Below are positions 25,666 to 33,558 of a stretch of DNA of 57,528 nucleotides, piece after piece. The first letter of the stretch is position 1; every line of letters starts with the position of its first letter. The translations under genes and the position numbers were made by a program. The notes under the pieces are model-generated. The model made no database searches. It had not been told where the DNA came from and was given only the letters and a program-made list of their open reading frames with translations. This DNA comes from Planctomycetota bacterium (GTDB lineage: Bacteria > Planctomycetota > UBA1135 > GCA-002686595): the NCBI GenBank assembly GCA_012960475.1, contig DUBE01000065.1, forward strand, positions 1 through 57,528. Direction: 5' to 3'.

Positions 25666-26694
25666 CTAGTCCCGATCTGGGGATGGGCGTCGGGCAAGGA
25701 TCACGGGGAGCTTGAGTTCTTCTCCGTTGCGCCAGATCGTCATCTGCACGGTGTCGCCCGGATCGAGCACAGCCACCGAAGTCATCAGGTCTTTGCGTGA
25801 GATCAGCCTGCGCTTGCCCACCGCCAGAATGATGTCTCCCTGCCTGAGTCCTGCGGTACGGGCAGGGCTGAGGTCCGTGAATTCGCTGATGCGTACCTTG
25901 CTGATGCCGTCGTATCCACGTACGCGGTCCGGTCGGAACCAGCTCTGGACCTGGACCCCCAGCCAACCGCGGATCACTTCGCCATCTTCCAGGATTCCCT
26001 CCACCACCTGGCTCACCAGAGAGGAGGGTATTGCAAAGCAGATGCCCAGGTCTCCGTTGGACCTCAATCCCTGGGCGGTGGAGATGCCCAGGACCTTGCC
26101 CCCCAGACTGATAAGTGGACCACCGGAATTTCCTGGGTTGATGGCCGCGTCTGTTTGAAGGAAGTCCTCGTAGGTGGCCAGGTTGAGATCACTGCGACCA
26201 AGGCCGCTGATTATGCCGCGAGTTACGCTGGTACCCAGCCCCTGAGGATTTCCCAGGACCAGTACCGTGGCGCCGACCTTGGGCGTTCGAGGATCGAGTT
26301 CCAGGAAGGGGAAGCTGCGCTTGGGATCGTCCGAGTCGATGCGTAGCACAGCGAGGTCCGTGTCGGGATCGGTTCCCAGCAGCGAAGCGGGAAGTCGGTT
26401 GCCTTGGGGTAGTACGATTGAGAAGCGTGTGCCGTCCTTGACCACATGATAATTCGTCACCACGATTCCCTCAGGGCGCACGATGACTCCCGAGCCTTCA
26501 GAAGTGGATCCCCTACGGCCTCGAATCGATTGGGAGCGCACCTGCACTACCGATGGGGTGGCTTCGCTGCAGATCTGCTCAATCCCTCGGGAAACCTGCT
26601 GAGCCACATCTTGGTCAGAGGGAGCAAGGGAGATGCCCACCAGGGTTGATAGGCCAATCAGGCTGACGCAGGCTGCAAGGGAGGTTGTGCGCAT
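25666..26694 (-). CDS. HtrA/DegP-like serine protease
   Basis: The 342-residue protein has a signal peptide (about residues 1-24), a trypsin-like protease domain and one PDZ domain (about 245-335). The catalytic triad is visible as His83 (T-N-Y-H-V-V), Asp113 (D-T-D-L-A-V) and Ser190 (G-N-S-G-G-P-L). One PDZ domain and this length fit the DegS/HhoA group. It should act in the periplasm on misfolded proteins or as a regulatory protease. It converges on the FG-GAP gene and is divergent from the Cys-repeat protein gene. Confidence 0.88.
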   Translation of the reverse strand: MRTTSLAACVSLIGLSTLVGISLAPSDQDVAQQVSRGIEQICSEATPSVVQVRSQSIRGRRGSTSEGSGVIVRPEGIVVTNYHVVKDGTRFSIVLPQGNRLPASLLGTDPDTDLAVLRIDSDDPKRSFPFLELDPRTPKVGATVLVLGNPQGLGTSVTRGIISGLGRSDLNLATYEDFLQTDAAINPGNSGGPLISLGGKVLGISTAQGLRSNGDLGICFAIPSSLVSQVVEGILEDGEVIRGWLGVQVQSWFRPDRVRGYDGISKVRISEFTDLSPARTAGLRQGDIILAVGKRRLISRKDLMTSVAVLDPGDTVQMTIWRNGEELKLPVILARRPSPDRD

Positions 26695-27017
26695 GATAGA
26701 ACTGCTCGGAAGACTCCGGGGCGACTTCGTCCCCCTCTAGTATCATCTCTGGTGGCTACAGCTTCTAGCCTAGCACCCAAGGAGAAAACCTGCCTGGGGG
26801 GCTCATGTCCCGTTTTGGTGGTCTGAGACTCACTTTGGACACTAGAATTGTGTTCACTTTTCGTCTCGGGGGTGCAGTTTCAGGCCCCCTGGGCTATCCT
26901 TGAGCCCTGTCTTCATGAGCATCTCTCCCAACAGATTCCAAGGGAAGGCGTAAGCTCATCATCAGTCATCAGTCGAACTAGACTGGACACGAACACCCCT
27001 CGACCTCAATCCACATC
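26695..27017. other. Divergent intergenic region between htrA-like and Cys-repeat genes
   Basis: About 320 bases without a gene. It should hold both promoters. For the rightward gene a TAGACT box is at 26979-26984, giving a leader of about 30 bases. A short direct repeat CATCAGT occurs twice just upstream, at about 26960-26973. Confidence 0.45.
26979..26984 (+). promoter_or_regulatory. Putative -10 box TAGACT with leader
   Basis: TAGACT ends 33 bases before the ATG at 27018. Here a leader is present, unlike the leaderless cases. Confidence 0.4.
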
Positions 27018-28025
27018 ATGAAAACGCTTTTCTTTTCGATCGCATCCTTGGCTTTGACCCTGGGTGCCCACGCCAGCCAGGCTGATGCTCCCGCTGCTCC
27101 TGTCAAGAGTTGCCCGGCGATCTCTCAAGATTGCCCGGCCAGTTCCCAGAAAGCTCAAAAGGCGTCCACCGCCAAGAAGAGCGAATGTTGTCAGGAGGCC
27201 GCCAAGGCCAAGGTCGCATCCAAAGCCAAGAAGAGCGAGTGCTGCGCTGACGACGCCAAGGCTAAGGTCGCATCCAAAGCCAAGAAGAGCGAGTGCTGTG
27301 CAGACGACGCCAAGGCTAAGGTCGCATCCAAAGCCAAGAAGAGCGAGTGCTGCGCTGACGACGCCAAGGCTAAGGTCGCATCCAAAGCCAAGAAGAGCGA
27401 GTGCTGTGCAGACGACGCCAAGGCCAAGGTCGCATCCAAAGCCAAGAAGAGCGAGTGTTGTGCAGACGACGCCAAGGCCAAGGTCGCGTCCACTGCCAAG
27501 AAGAGCGAGTGCTGTGCAGACGACGCCAAGGCCAAGGTCGCGTCCACTGCCAAGAAGAGCGAGTGTTGTGACGAAGGCGCCAAAGCCAAGGTTGCTACCA
27601 AGAAGGTTGAATGCGGCAGCGACTGTGAGGTCGTGAATGCCAAGAAGGCTTCAACCGTCAAGAAGAGCGAGTGCTGTGCCGAAGGCGCTAAGGCCAAGAC
27701 GGTTTCCAAGAAAGCCGCGTGTGATGGGGATTGCGAAGGCAAGAACCCCGCTGATTGCGGAACCGCCTGCGACGGCGCCAAGGCCAAGGCCGCGTCCACT
27801 GCCAAGAAGAGCGAGTGCTGTGCAGACGGCGCCAAGGCCAAAGCCGCGTCCACTGCCAAGAAGAGCGAGTGCTGTGCAGACGGCGCCAAGGCCAAGGCCG
27901 CGTCCACTGCCAAGAAGAGCGAGTGCTGCACCGAAGGCGCCAAGGCCAAGAAAGCCTCCACCGCCAAGAAAGCAGACTGTGGTTCCCCCTGCGAGAGCAA
28001 GAAGACCGCTGGCGCCAAGGGCTGA
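27018..28025 (+). CDS. Exported Cys-Cys/Lys/Ala repeat protein
   Basis: The 335-residue protein has a signal peptide (M-K-T-L-F-F-S-I-A-S..., cleavage near A-H-A-S). The rest is low complexity: 12 copies of K-K-S-E-C-C, each followed by an acidic pair and A-K-A-K-V-A-S. In the first array the unit is 18 residues. Degenerate units with spaced cysteines (C-G-S-D-C-E, C-D-G-D-C-E) sit in the middle. The many vicinal Cys pairs next to Lys and Asp/Glu suggest metal binding or disulfide cross-linking, while the K-A-K-A backbone recalls histone H1. No known family is recognised. It is followed by a terminator and has its own promoter, so it is probably monocistronic. Confidence 0.75.
   Translation: MKTLFFSIASLALTLGAHASQADAPAAPVKSCPAISQDCPASSQKAQKASTAKKSECCQEAAKAKVASKAKKSECCADDAKAKVASKAKKSECCADDAKAKVASKAKKSECCADDAKAKVASKAKKSECCADDAKAKVASKAKKSECCADDAKAKVASTAKKSECCADDAKAKVASTAKKSECCDEGAKAKVATKKVECGSDCEVVNAKKASTVKKSECCAEGAKAKTVSKKAACDGDCEGKNPADCGTACDGAKAKAASTAKKSECCADGAKAKAASTAKKSECCADGAKAKAASTAKKSECCTEGAKAKKASTAKKADCGSPCESKKTAGAKG
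27174..27605 (+). repeat. 54-bp in-frame tandem repeat array (8 units)
   Basis: Eight units of about 54 bases encode the 18-residue K-K-S-E-C-C repeat, the last being slightly shorter. The codons for the Cys-Ala-Asp part alternate between units (TGCGCTGACGAC in the first and third A-D-D units, TGTGCAGACGAC in the second and fourth). This points to a 108-base duplication on top of the 54-base one. Confidence 0.85.
27783..27960 (+). repeat. Second cluster of 54-bp Cys-Cys repeats
   Basis: Three more K-K-S-E-C-C units with A-A-S-T-A linkers, separated from the first array by a degenerate section. Confidence 0.7.
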
Positions 28026-28049
28026 ATTCACCCCCTGAGACCAAACGCC

Positions 28050-28087
28050 AGGGCCGGTCCTCTTCGTGAGGGCCGGCCCTGTTTCTG
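28050..28087 (+). terminator. Rho-independent terminator
   Basis: A 13-bp stem (28050-28062 with 28068-28080, one G-U pair) closes a TTCGT loop and is followed by GTTTCTGTT. It ends the Cys-repeat transcript. Confidence 0.75.
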
Positions 28088-28111
28088 TTGCCGGACCCGG
28101 GGAACTGCCAC

Positions 28112-28117
28112 TAGGAT
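28112..28117 (+). promoter_or_regulatory. Putative -10 box TAGGAT
   Basis: TAGGAT overlaps the ATG at 28116 and ends seven bases before the in-frame GTG at 28125. If it is the real -10, translation starts at that GTG on a leaderless mRNA. Confidence 0.35.
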
Positions 28118-29033
28118 GAGCGCTGTGTTGAGCGTGGCCGTATTTCCTTTTGAGTCCCTGGCGGACTACTGCCTCTTGGATAGTGGCGCAGGAGAAAAGC
28201 TCGAGCGTTTCGGGGACCTGGTGCTCGCGCGGCCCGATCCCCAAGCTCTCTGGTGCCGGCGTCTTGATCAGGCTGAGTGGGACGCAGCGGATTTGCACTT
28301 TCAACGAGAGTCTGATCGGGGTGGGCGCTGGGAGGCCGGGCCGACGGCTCCCAAGGGAGCCGCTGAGGAGGGCTTCAGTTGGACTGTTGCCCATCGGGGA
28401 GCTTCGTTTGTGTTGCGCCCGACACCTTTCAAGCACGTGGGGCTCTTTCCCGAACAGGCGGGCAACTGGGAGTGGCTTGTGGGGCCCGACCAGCCTGCGG
28501 GCCAGAGCATGCTGAACCTCTTTGGCTACACCGGCGTGGCCAGTGTGATTGCTGTGGCCGGGGGCTTCCAGGTGACCCATGTGGATGCGTCTCGTCAGTC
28601 CTTGTCCTGGGCCATCGAGAACCTCGTCGCCAGTGGTCTTGCAAAGGACTCCATGCGGGTGATTTGTGACGATGCCCTGGCCTTTGCTCGTCGAGAGGTT
28701 CGGCGGGGCAAGCAATACGATGCGATCATGTTGGATCCGCCCCACTACGGCCGAGGTCCCAAGGGAGAACTGTGGCAGCTTGAGGCGGGTCTTGAGGCTC
28801 TGGTCCAGTGTGCCCTGCAACTACTCGCACCTGGGGGGCGGCTGGTGCTCTCAACCTATGCGGTGGGGCATTCGCCCTTGACCCTGCAGGAGTTGTTCCG
28901 GGCTCACGCACACTCGGGGGATGACTTTGCTGCGGCGGAGCTGGCCTTGGAGGAAGAACAGAGGGAGGGCTTGAACTCGCGTCTCCTGCCCGCGGGCTTC
29001 GGCGTGCGCTTGCGCCGGGAACGGGAGGCGTGA
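28116..29033 (+). CDS. Class I SAM-dependent methyltransferase, RlmI/RlmK-like
   Basis: The 305-residue protein has the Rossmann methyltransferase core of the large-subunit rRNA m5C methyltransferase group (PF10672). Motif I is L-N-L-F-G-Y-T-G-V-A-S, the acidic loop V-D-A-S, and the catalytic region I-M-L-D-P-P-H-Y-G-R-G. The F-x-D-Q/E type motif upstream reads G-L-F-P-E-Q-A-G. The usual N-terminal PUA domain seems reduced. It probably methylates 23S rRNA or another RNA. Its stop overlaps the GTG start of the next gene (GTGA), and the same overlap links that gene to the third. The start may be GTG 28125 (see promoter). Confidence 0.78.
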   Translation: MSAVLSVAVFPFESLADYCLLDSGAGEKLERFGDLVLARPDPQALWCRRLDQAEWDAADLHFQRESDRGGRWEAGPTAPKGAAEEGFSWTVAHRGASFVLRPTPFKHVGLFPEQAGNWEWLVGPDQPAGQSMLNLFGYTGVASVIAVAGGFQVTHVDASRQSLSWAIENLVASGLAKDSMRVICDDALAFARREVRRGKQYDAIMLDPPHYGRGPKGELWQLEAGLEALVQCALQLLAPGGRLVLSTYAVGHSPLTLQELFRAHAHSGDDFAAAELALEEEQREGLNSRLLPAGFGVRLRREREA

Positions 29034-29746
29034 GTTCGTTGGCAGTGCTCTGGTGTGACAACCATGTGTTGGCCATCGAAAAACCCGCGGGACTTCCCAG
29101 CGTGCCCGATGAAAGCGGCGACGAGAGCGCCCTGGACCTTGCTCGGGTCTGGGTCAAACAGGAATACAAGAAGCCTGGGGATGTTTTTCTGGGGGTCGTG
29201 CACCGTTTGGATCGACCGGTTTCGGGTGTGCTGTGTTTTGGGCGCACCAGCAAGGGCGCTGCGCGCCTGACCGAGAGCCTGCGGGAGCGACAAGTGCAGA
29301 AGACCTATCTGGGTGTGGTAGAAGGAGAGTTGAGCGGGGAAGGGCTGCTGGAGCAGACCCTGCTCAAGGATCAGGCATCCAATCGGGTGAAGGTCGTGGG
29401 GCACGGGACCGAAGGAGCGCGTCTGGCTAGTACCCGTTGGCGTGTGCTGCGTAGCGAAGGGAGGACCTCTCTAATTGAGTTGCAGCCCCTCACGGGACGA
29501 TCGCACCAATTGCGGCTGGCTTGTGCGACCTTGGGGGTGCCCTTGTTGGGGGACTTGAAGTACGGAGCTGAGTCAGCCCTTCCCGATCGAAGTGTTGCCT
29601 TGCACAGCTTGTGTTTTTGCACCCCTCACCCGACCCGTGAAGAATGGCTGCGCTTGGAGTGTCGGCCTCCGGGGGGCGCCTGGTGGAAAATTGCCGAAGG
29701 GGTCAGGGTTCACTCCGGCGGTACTCTGGTGGAGGCCAAGGCGTGA
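29030..29746 (+). CDS. RluA-family RNA pseudouridine synthase
   Basis: At 238 residues this is a compact RluA-type pseudouridine synthase. It has the catalytic H-R-L-D-R-P-V-S-G loop (Asp near residue 63), followed by K-T-Y-L-G-V-V-E-G and the R-S-H-Q-L-R motif. There is no S4 domain. It converts a uridine to pseudouridine in rRNA or tRNA; the site is unknown. Start GTG 29030 shares bases with the stop of the upstream methyltransferase, so the two RNA-modifying enzymes are translationally coupled. Confidence 0.85.
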   Translation: MSSLAVLWCDNHVLAIEKPAGLPSVPDESGDESALDLARVWVKQEYKKPGDVFLGVVHRLDRPVSGVLCFGRTSKGAARLTESLRERQVQKTYLGVVEGELSGEGLLEQTLLKDQASNRVKVVGHGTEGARLASTRWRVLRSEGRTSLIELQPLTGRSHQLRLACATLGVPLLGDLKYGAESALPDRSVALHSLCFCTPHPTREEWLRLECRPPGGAWWKIAEGVRVHSGGTLVEAKA

Positions 29747-30864
29747 ATCGTCGGGATGGCTTCGCGCTTGTTGGGTTGGCTCTTGGGTTGCTCGGATCCT
29801 TGGCGCTCATGGGCGGACCGAGGGGATTCAGCGCGGGCATGGACTTCAACGGGGCGTCCCTGGAAGACTGGATGGGGCCCTTCTATCAGCAGGCCCTTTC
29901 GGTCATGAGGGGCGAAGCCCAGCCCGTGGAGGGTTTCATCTACCCACCCTCGGCGGCAGTTCTGATTGCTCCCCTGGCCTGGATTGGTCCGGCGTTGCTG
30001 GCCTGGGTCGGGCTGGGCCTGCAGTTGCTGTCTCTGGTGGTCCTGGTCTTGCTGGTCGTGCGCCTGGGAAGACCATCGGAAAGTCGGCTGGATCTGCTGC
30101 TCCTGGGCCTTGCTACGGGCAGCTGCTATCCCCTGCTGCACTCCCTTCACTGGGGGCAGATGGGCGCACCCCTGGCGGCTCTTTGCGCGTTGAGTCTGCT
30201 CCTTTGGCAGAAGGAGCGACCGGGTCCCGCTGCCTGGGTCCTGGCTGTGGCTACGGGCATCAAGTTCTACCCGGCAATCCTCTGGTTGCCGCGATTTCTT
30301 GTGGCGGGTGTGCGTCGTGTGGACTGGATCGCGGCCTTGGTGGTGTTGGTAGGCTTGCCTCTGGCGGTTTTTGGCAGCGATGCGATTGCCTTTGGTCAGC
30401 AGGTTCTTGATCGCCTGGATGTTGCGGTGGGGGCTGGAGGCGATTGGGCAGGGTCGGTCAACCGTCAGGGATTTGCCCAGGTTCTGGGGCGCTTGCTGGG
30501 CTTTCCGGAGTCTGGATTACTGGAGCGAGCATTCTCTCTTGCTCTGCTTGCGGCAGCACTTTGGTATGGGCGCACCTTGGCCATGAAGGAAGGCTGGGCC
30601 ATGGGGGCTGGATTGCTCCTGGCCTGCTTGCCCCTTTTTCCCGGACCCTGCTGGCCCCACCACTTGGGTGCCCTGCCGATCTGCTGGTGGTTGGCGGCTC
30701 AGCGTGGCATGAGTTCGCGGGTGTTGGTGGGGTTCTCGGTTTTACTGGGGAGCTTGCCCGCCTTCGTGTTGTACGGAGGTTGGCCAGACGCGCTTTCCAT
30801 GGGGCTCCCCGCTTGGAGTGGTGTGGCGGTGGGGTTGGCCTTTGTGCTGCCCGGCGATTCCTGA
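29743..30864 (+). CDS. GT87-like integral membrane glycosyltransferase (DUF2029)
   Basis: The 373-residue protein from the GTG at 29743 has about nine hydrophobic helices. Between the first and second is a loop with D-F and Y-P-P-S-A-A-V-L. D-F-x(n)-F-I-Y-P-P is typical of DUF2029/GT87 polyprenol-phosphate-mannose-dependent mannosyltransferases, and a conserved K-F-Y-P-A occurs later. It should add a sugar to a lipid or protein at the outer face of the inner membrane. The GTG overlaps the pseudouridine synthase stop (GTGA). An upstream ATG at 29644 lies inside that gene and is not preferred. Confidence 0.72.
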   Translation: MNRRDGFALVGLALGLLGSLALMGGPRGFSAGMDFNGASLEDWMGPFYQQALSVMRGEAQPVEGFIYPPSAAVLIAPLAWIGPALLAWVGLGLQLLSLVVLVLLVVRLGRPSESRLDLLLLGLATGSCYPLLHSLHWGQMGAPLAALCALSLLLWQKERPGPAAWVLAVATGIKFYPAILWLPRFLVAGVRRVDWIAALVVLVGLPLAVFGSDAIAFGQQVLDRLDVAVGAGGDWAGSVNRQGFAQVLGRLLGFPESGLLERAFSLALLAAALWYGRTLAMKEGWAMGAGLLLACLPLFPGPCWPHHLGALPICWWLAAQRGMSSRVLVGFSVLLGSLPAFVLYGGWPDALSMGLPAWSGVAVGLAFVLPGDS

Positions 30865-30908
30865 CCTCGGTCCTTGGGGGAGGCTCCCCGCCCAGGGCGA
30901 GGGGCTGC

Positions 30909-30914
30909 TAGACT
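30909..30914 (+). promoter_or_regulatory. Putative -10 box TAGACT, leaderless start
   Basis: TAGACT ends seven bases before the ATG at 30922; no Shine-Dalgarno sequence is present. It supports this ATG over the upstream TTG at 30874. Confidence 0.5.
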
Positions 30915-30921
30915 GGGGCGT

Positions 30922-32379
30922 ATGTGGATACTGCCCCTCACCCTGACCGCCCTCGCACCGATTGGATTCACTTCGACTGGGTCGGCTTCTGGCCTCTTGG
31001 CCCAGGAGCCTGATCAAGGCAAGGAGGAGGTGGACTACAAGCGCGACATCTACCCCATCCTCGCGGGGAGCTGCTTTGAGTGTCATGGTCCGCGTACTCA
31101 AGAGGGGGAGCTGCGTTTGGATACGCGCGAGGGGCTCTTCACCGGAGATCCCGATGTCTTGCCCGTGGTTCCCGGCGATCCGGACATGAGCCTCTTGCTT
31201 GAGCTATGCGAGTTGCCGGCGGATGATCCGGACAGGATGCCCGAAGACGGGGATCCCTTGAGTGCTGAACAGCTTGCCTTGTTGCGCGCGTGGATTACCC
31301 AGGGAGCTCCTTGGGAAGAGGTCGAGGTGGGCCTGCCCTCACAGCCGCGACTGGTGCTGGAGTCCTTGAGCGAGGACCAGGAAGCTGCGCGGGCAGCGGC
31401 CTTGGTTCGCCTCAAGGCAGGTGGTTGGGTAGCTCTGGCGGTGGCTGAAGGATTGCATGCGGTGGATGTGAACCTTTCCCTGGGCAAACCTGCAGCCGGG
31501 GATGGGCAGCTCGAAAACCTTGGTGGCTTGGAGGCCAGTTTGGTCTGGCTCAATCTCTCGGGTACAGGCGTTACCGACCTTGGCCTCGTCAAGCTGTCTA
31601 GGTTTACCCAGTTGCGACGTCTGAACCTTGCGCGTACTCAAGTCAGTGCCAAGGGTCTGGCTCGCTTGGCCAGCCTGAAGGAGCTGGTTGTGCTCAACCT
31701 CTATGGGTCCTCCGTTGGGGATGCGGCCATCGAAGCGATCGCGGCGCTGCCCGCTTTGCAGCGGCTCTATCTGTGGGGCTCGGCATTTACTCCAGAGGGT
31801 TGCAGTCGACTGGCTGTCCTGCGACCGGATCTCCTGATCGATCGTGGTCTCGAGCCTGGGGATGTGGTGGCTCCACCCACCGGGGGAGCGAAGAACGAGC
31901 TCTGTCCCGTGCTCGGGACCAAGGTGGATCCCAAGGTGGTATCTGTCTTTGATGGCCGTCCTGTGGCTTTCTGTTGCGCCAAATGCAAGACCGCATTCGA
32001 TGCGGACCCAGCCAAGTACGCGGACAAGCTGACCAAGGGCGATGCACCCAAGGCCAAGCCAGTCGCGATCAACAAGTCCTGCCCGGTCTCCGGTGCAGAT
32101 GTGGATCCGGCTGTGACCAGTGACTACAAGGGCAAGCTCGTCGCCTTTTGCTGCGGCAAGTGCAAGGCGGGATTCGACGCAGATCCCGCCAAATACGAGG
32201 GCAAGTTGCCCAAGGCGAAGCTCACCGCGATCAACAAGTCTTGCCCTGTCTCCGGTGCAGATGTGGATCCGGCCGTGACCAGTGACTACAAAGGCAAGCT
32301 CGTCGCCTTTTGTTGCGGCAAGTGCAAGGCTCGGTTCGACGGGGACCCGGCCACGTATGCGGACAAGTTGCCGCGCTGA
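30922..32379 (+). CDS. Planctomycete-type cytochrome c / leucine-rich repeat / triple YHS-like protein
   Basis: The 485-residue protein has a signal peptide (about residues 1-27). A planctomycete cytochrome c domain follows, with the heme motif C-F-E-C-H near residue 50 and L-R-L-D-T-R-E-G-L. Next are leucine-rich repeats (about 170-295, L-x-x-L-N-L-x-x-T). Last are three YHS-like metal-binding units (about 325-484), each with C-P-V near its start and F-C-C-x-K-C-K-x-x-F-D-x-D-P. The last two units are nearly identical over a 162-base period. The combination suggests a periplasmic redox or metal-sensing protein; copper or iron is a fair guess from the YHS family. No partner gene is evident. 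Confidence 0.78.
   Translation: MWILPLTLTALAPIGFTSTGSASGLLAQEPDQGKEEVDYKRDIYPILAGSCFECHGPRTQEGELRLDTREGLFTGDPDVLPVVPGDPDMSLLLELCELPADDPDRMPEDGDPLSAEQLALLRAWITQGAPWEEVEVGLPSQPRLVLESLSEDQEAARAAALVRLKAGGWVALAVAEGLHAVDVNLSLGKPAAGDGQLENLGGLEASLVWLNLSGTGVTDLGLVKLSRFTQLRRLNLARTQVSAKGLARLASLKELVVLNLYGSSVGDAAIEAIAALPALQRLYLWGSAFTPEGCSRLAVLRPDLLIDRGLEPGDVVAPPTGGAKNELCPVLGTKVDPKVVSVFDGRPVAFCCAKCKTAFDADPAKYADKLTKGDAPKAKPVAINKSCPVSGADVDPAVTSDYKGKLVAFCCGKCKAGFDADPAKYEGKLPKAKLTAINKSCPVSGADVDPAVTSDYKGKLVAFCCGKCKARFDGDPATYADKLPR
32065..32376 (+). repeat. 162-bp tandem duplication of a YHS-like unit
   Basis: The stretch from 32065 recurs at 32227 with few substitutions, most at third codon positions. The unit is 54 codons and makes up the second and third YHS-like modules. 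The first module (about 31894-32020) is related but clearly more diverged. Confidence 0.8.
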
Positions 32380-32382
32380 GCC

Positions 32383-33558
32383 TCAGCCCAGGCCTGATGC
32401 GGCGGAACCCACCGGGGCCAACTCTTCGTCACCGCTCCAGACCACCGAGTAGAGGGTGTCACGTTCCACCGGGATGCGTCCTGCCTCGCTGATCCAATTC
32501 TCCAGTTCCTGGCGCGCCACGCTCTGGGGGGTTGTGGCTCCCGCATCGTGGTAGATCTTTTCTTCCACCACCGTGCCATCCACATCGTCAGCCCCAAAGG
32601 ACAGGGCCAGCTGGGCAATGGGGACTGTGAGCATGATCCAGTAGGCCTTGATGTGCGGAATGTTGTCCAGCATCAAGCGGCCGATGGCGATTTCGCGTAG
32701 TTCGTCCAGGGCAGTGGGGCCCGGGAGGTGGCTCCATTCGGTGTTCTCCGGATGGAAAGAGAGAGGGATGTAGCACTGCAGTCCACCGGTCTCGTCCTGC
32801 AATTCACGCAGGTGAAGCAGATGATCTACGCGCTCCGCGACGGTCTCGATATGCCCATGCAGCATGGTGCAGTTGCTGTGCAGGCCGGCGGCGTGCACTG
32901 TGCGCGCGGTGTCGAGCCACTGCTGGCCCGTATTCTTGAGGTGATAACCCTCCCGCTGAACCCGATCGGCAAAAATCTCCGCGCCGCCCCCGGGGCAGGA
33001 GCCGAGGCCCGCTTCGATCAACTCGGGCAGCACTTCCTCCAAGGGCTTCTTTGCCCGGTGGGCGATCTGCATCAGCTCGATCATGGTGAAGGCCTTGATG
33101 TGGATCTCAGGACGGGCGCTCTTGACGGCCCGTAGAATGTCCAGGTAGTACTCGTAGGGCAGTTTGGGATAGATACCTGCCACCATGTGTACCTCGGTCA
33201 CTGGTTGGTCCAGTTGCTCGGTGATCTTCTGGGCTACCTGTTCGGGGGTGAAGACATAGGCACCCTCCTGGTTGGGCAGGCGTTGGAACGCGCAGAAGCG
33301 ACAGAGCTTGTTGCAGACGTTCGTGTAGTTGATGTGCTGGTTGATATTGAAATAGGTCAGGTCCCCGTGGATGCGCTCACGCACGTGGTTGGCCAGCATG
33401 CCCATGGTCAGGTAGTCCGGGGTTGCGTAGAGTGCAAGGGCGTCGTCGCTGGAAAGGCGTTCTCCCTCCAGCACCTTCGTGCAGATGGAGCCCAGGCCTG
33501 CTAGCTCCGCTCTTCGCTGTAGACGCGCAATGTCCTTGGGGTTGCTGAGGGGGAGCAT
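32383..33558 (-). CDS. mqnE: Aminofutalosine synthase MqnE (radical SAM)
   Basis: The 391-residue radical SAM enzyme has the family motif H-I-N-Y-T-N-V-C-N-K-L-C-R-F-C-A-F, with CxxxCxxC for the 4Fe-4S cluster. C-P-G-G-G-A-E-I-F and the downstream beta-barrel pattern fit MqnE and the related CofH/MqnC enzymes. MqnE joins 3-enolpyruvyl-benzoate to SAM to make aminofutalosine (EC 2.5.1.120). ATG 33558 overlaps the mqnC stop by one base (TGATG), the usual coupled arrangement; an ATG at 33591 would add 11 residues. MqnC lies just upstream on the same strand. Confidence 0.85.
   Translation of the reverse strand: MLPLSNPKDIARLQRRAELAGLGSICTKVLEGERLSSDDALALYATPDYLTMGMLANHVRERIHGDLTYFNINQHINYTNVCNKLCRFCAFQRLPNQEGAYVFTPEQVAQKITEQLDQPVTEVHMVAGIYPKLPYEYYLDILRAVKSARPEIHIKAFTMIELMQIAHRAKKPLEEVLPELIEAGLGSCPGGGAEIFADRVQREGYHLKNTGQQWLDTARTVHAAGLHSNCTMLHGHIETVAERVDHLLHLRELQDETGGLQCYIPLSFHPENTEWSHLPGPTALDELREIAIGRLMLDNIPHIKAYWIMLTVPIAQLALSFGADDVDGTVVEEKIYHDAGATTPQSVARQELENWISEAGRIPVERDTLYSVVWSGDEELAPVGSAASGLG

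Noticed and set aside
27174..27960. Tandem repeats as a CRISPR array
   Set aside because: The repeats are head to tail with no variable spacers and keep a reading frame.
27191..28820. Long minus-strand frames across the Cys-repeat gene
   Set aside because: Repeat-driven antisense frames; the plus strand has the signal peptide, start and terminator.
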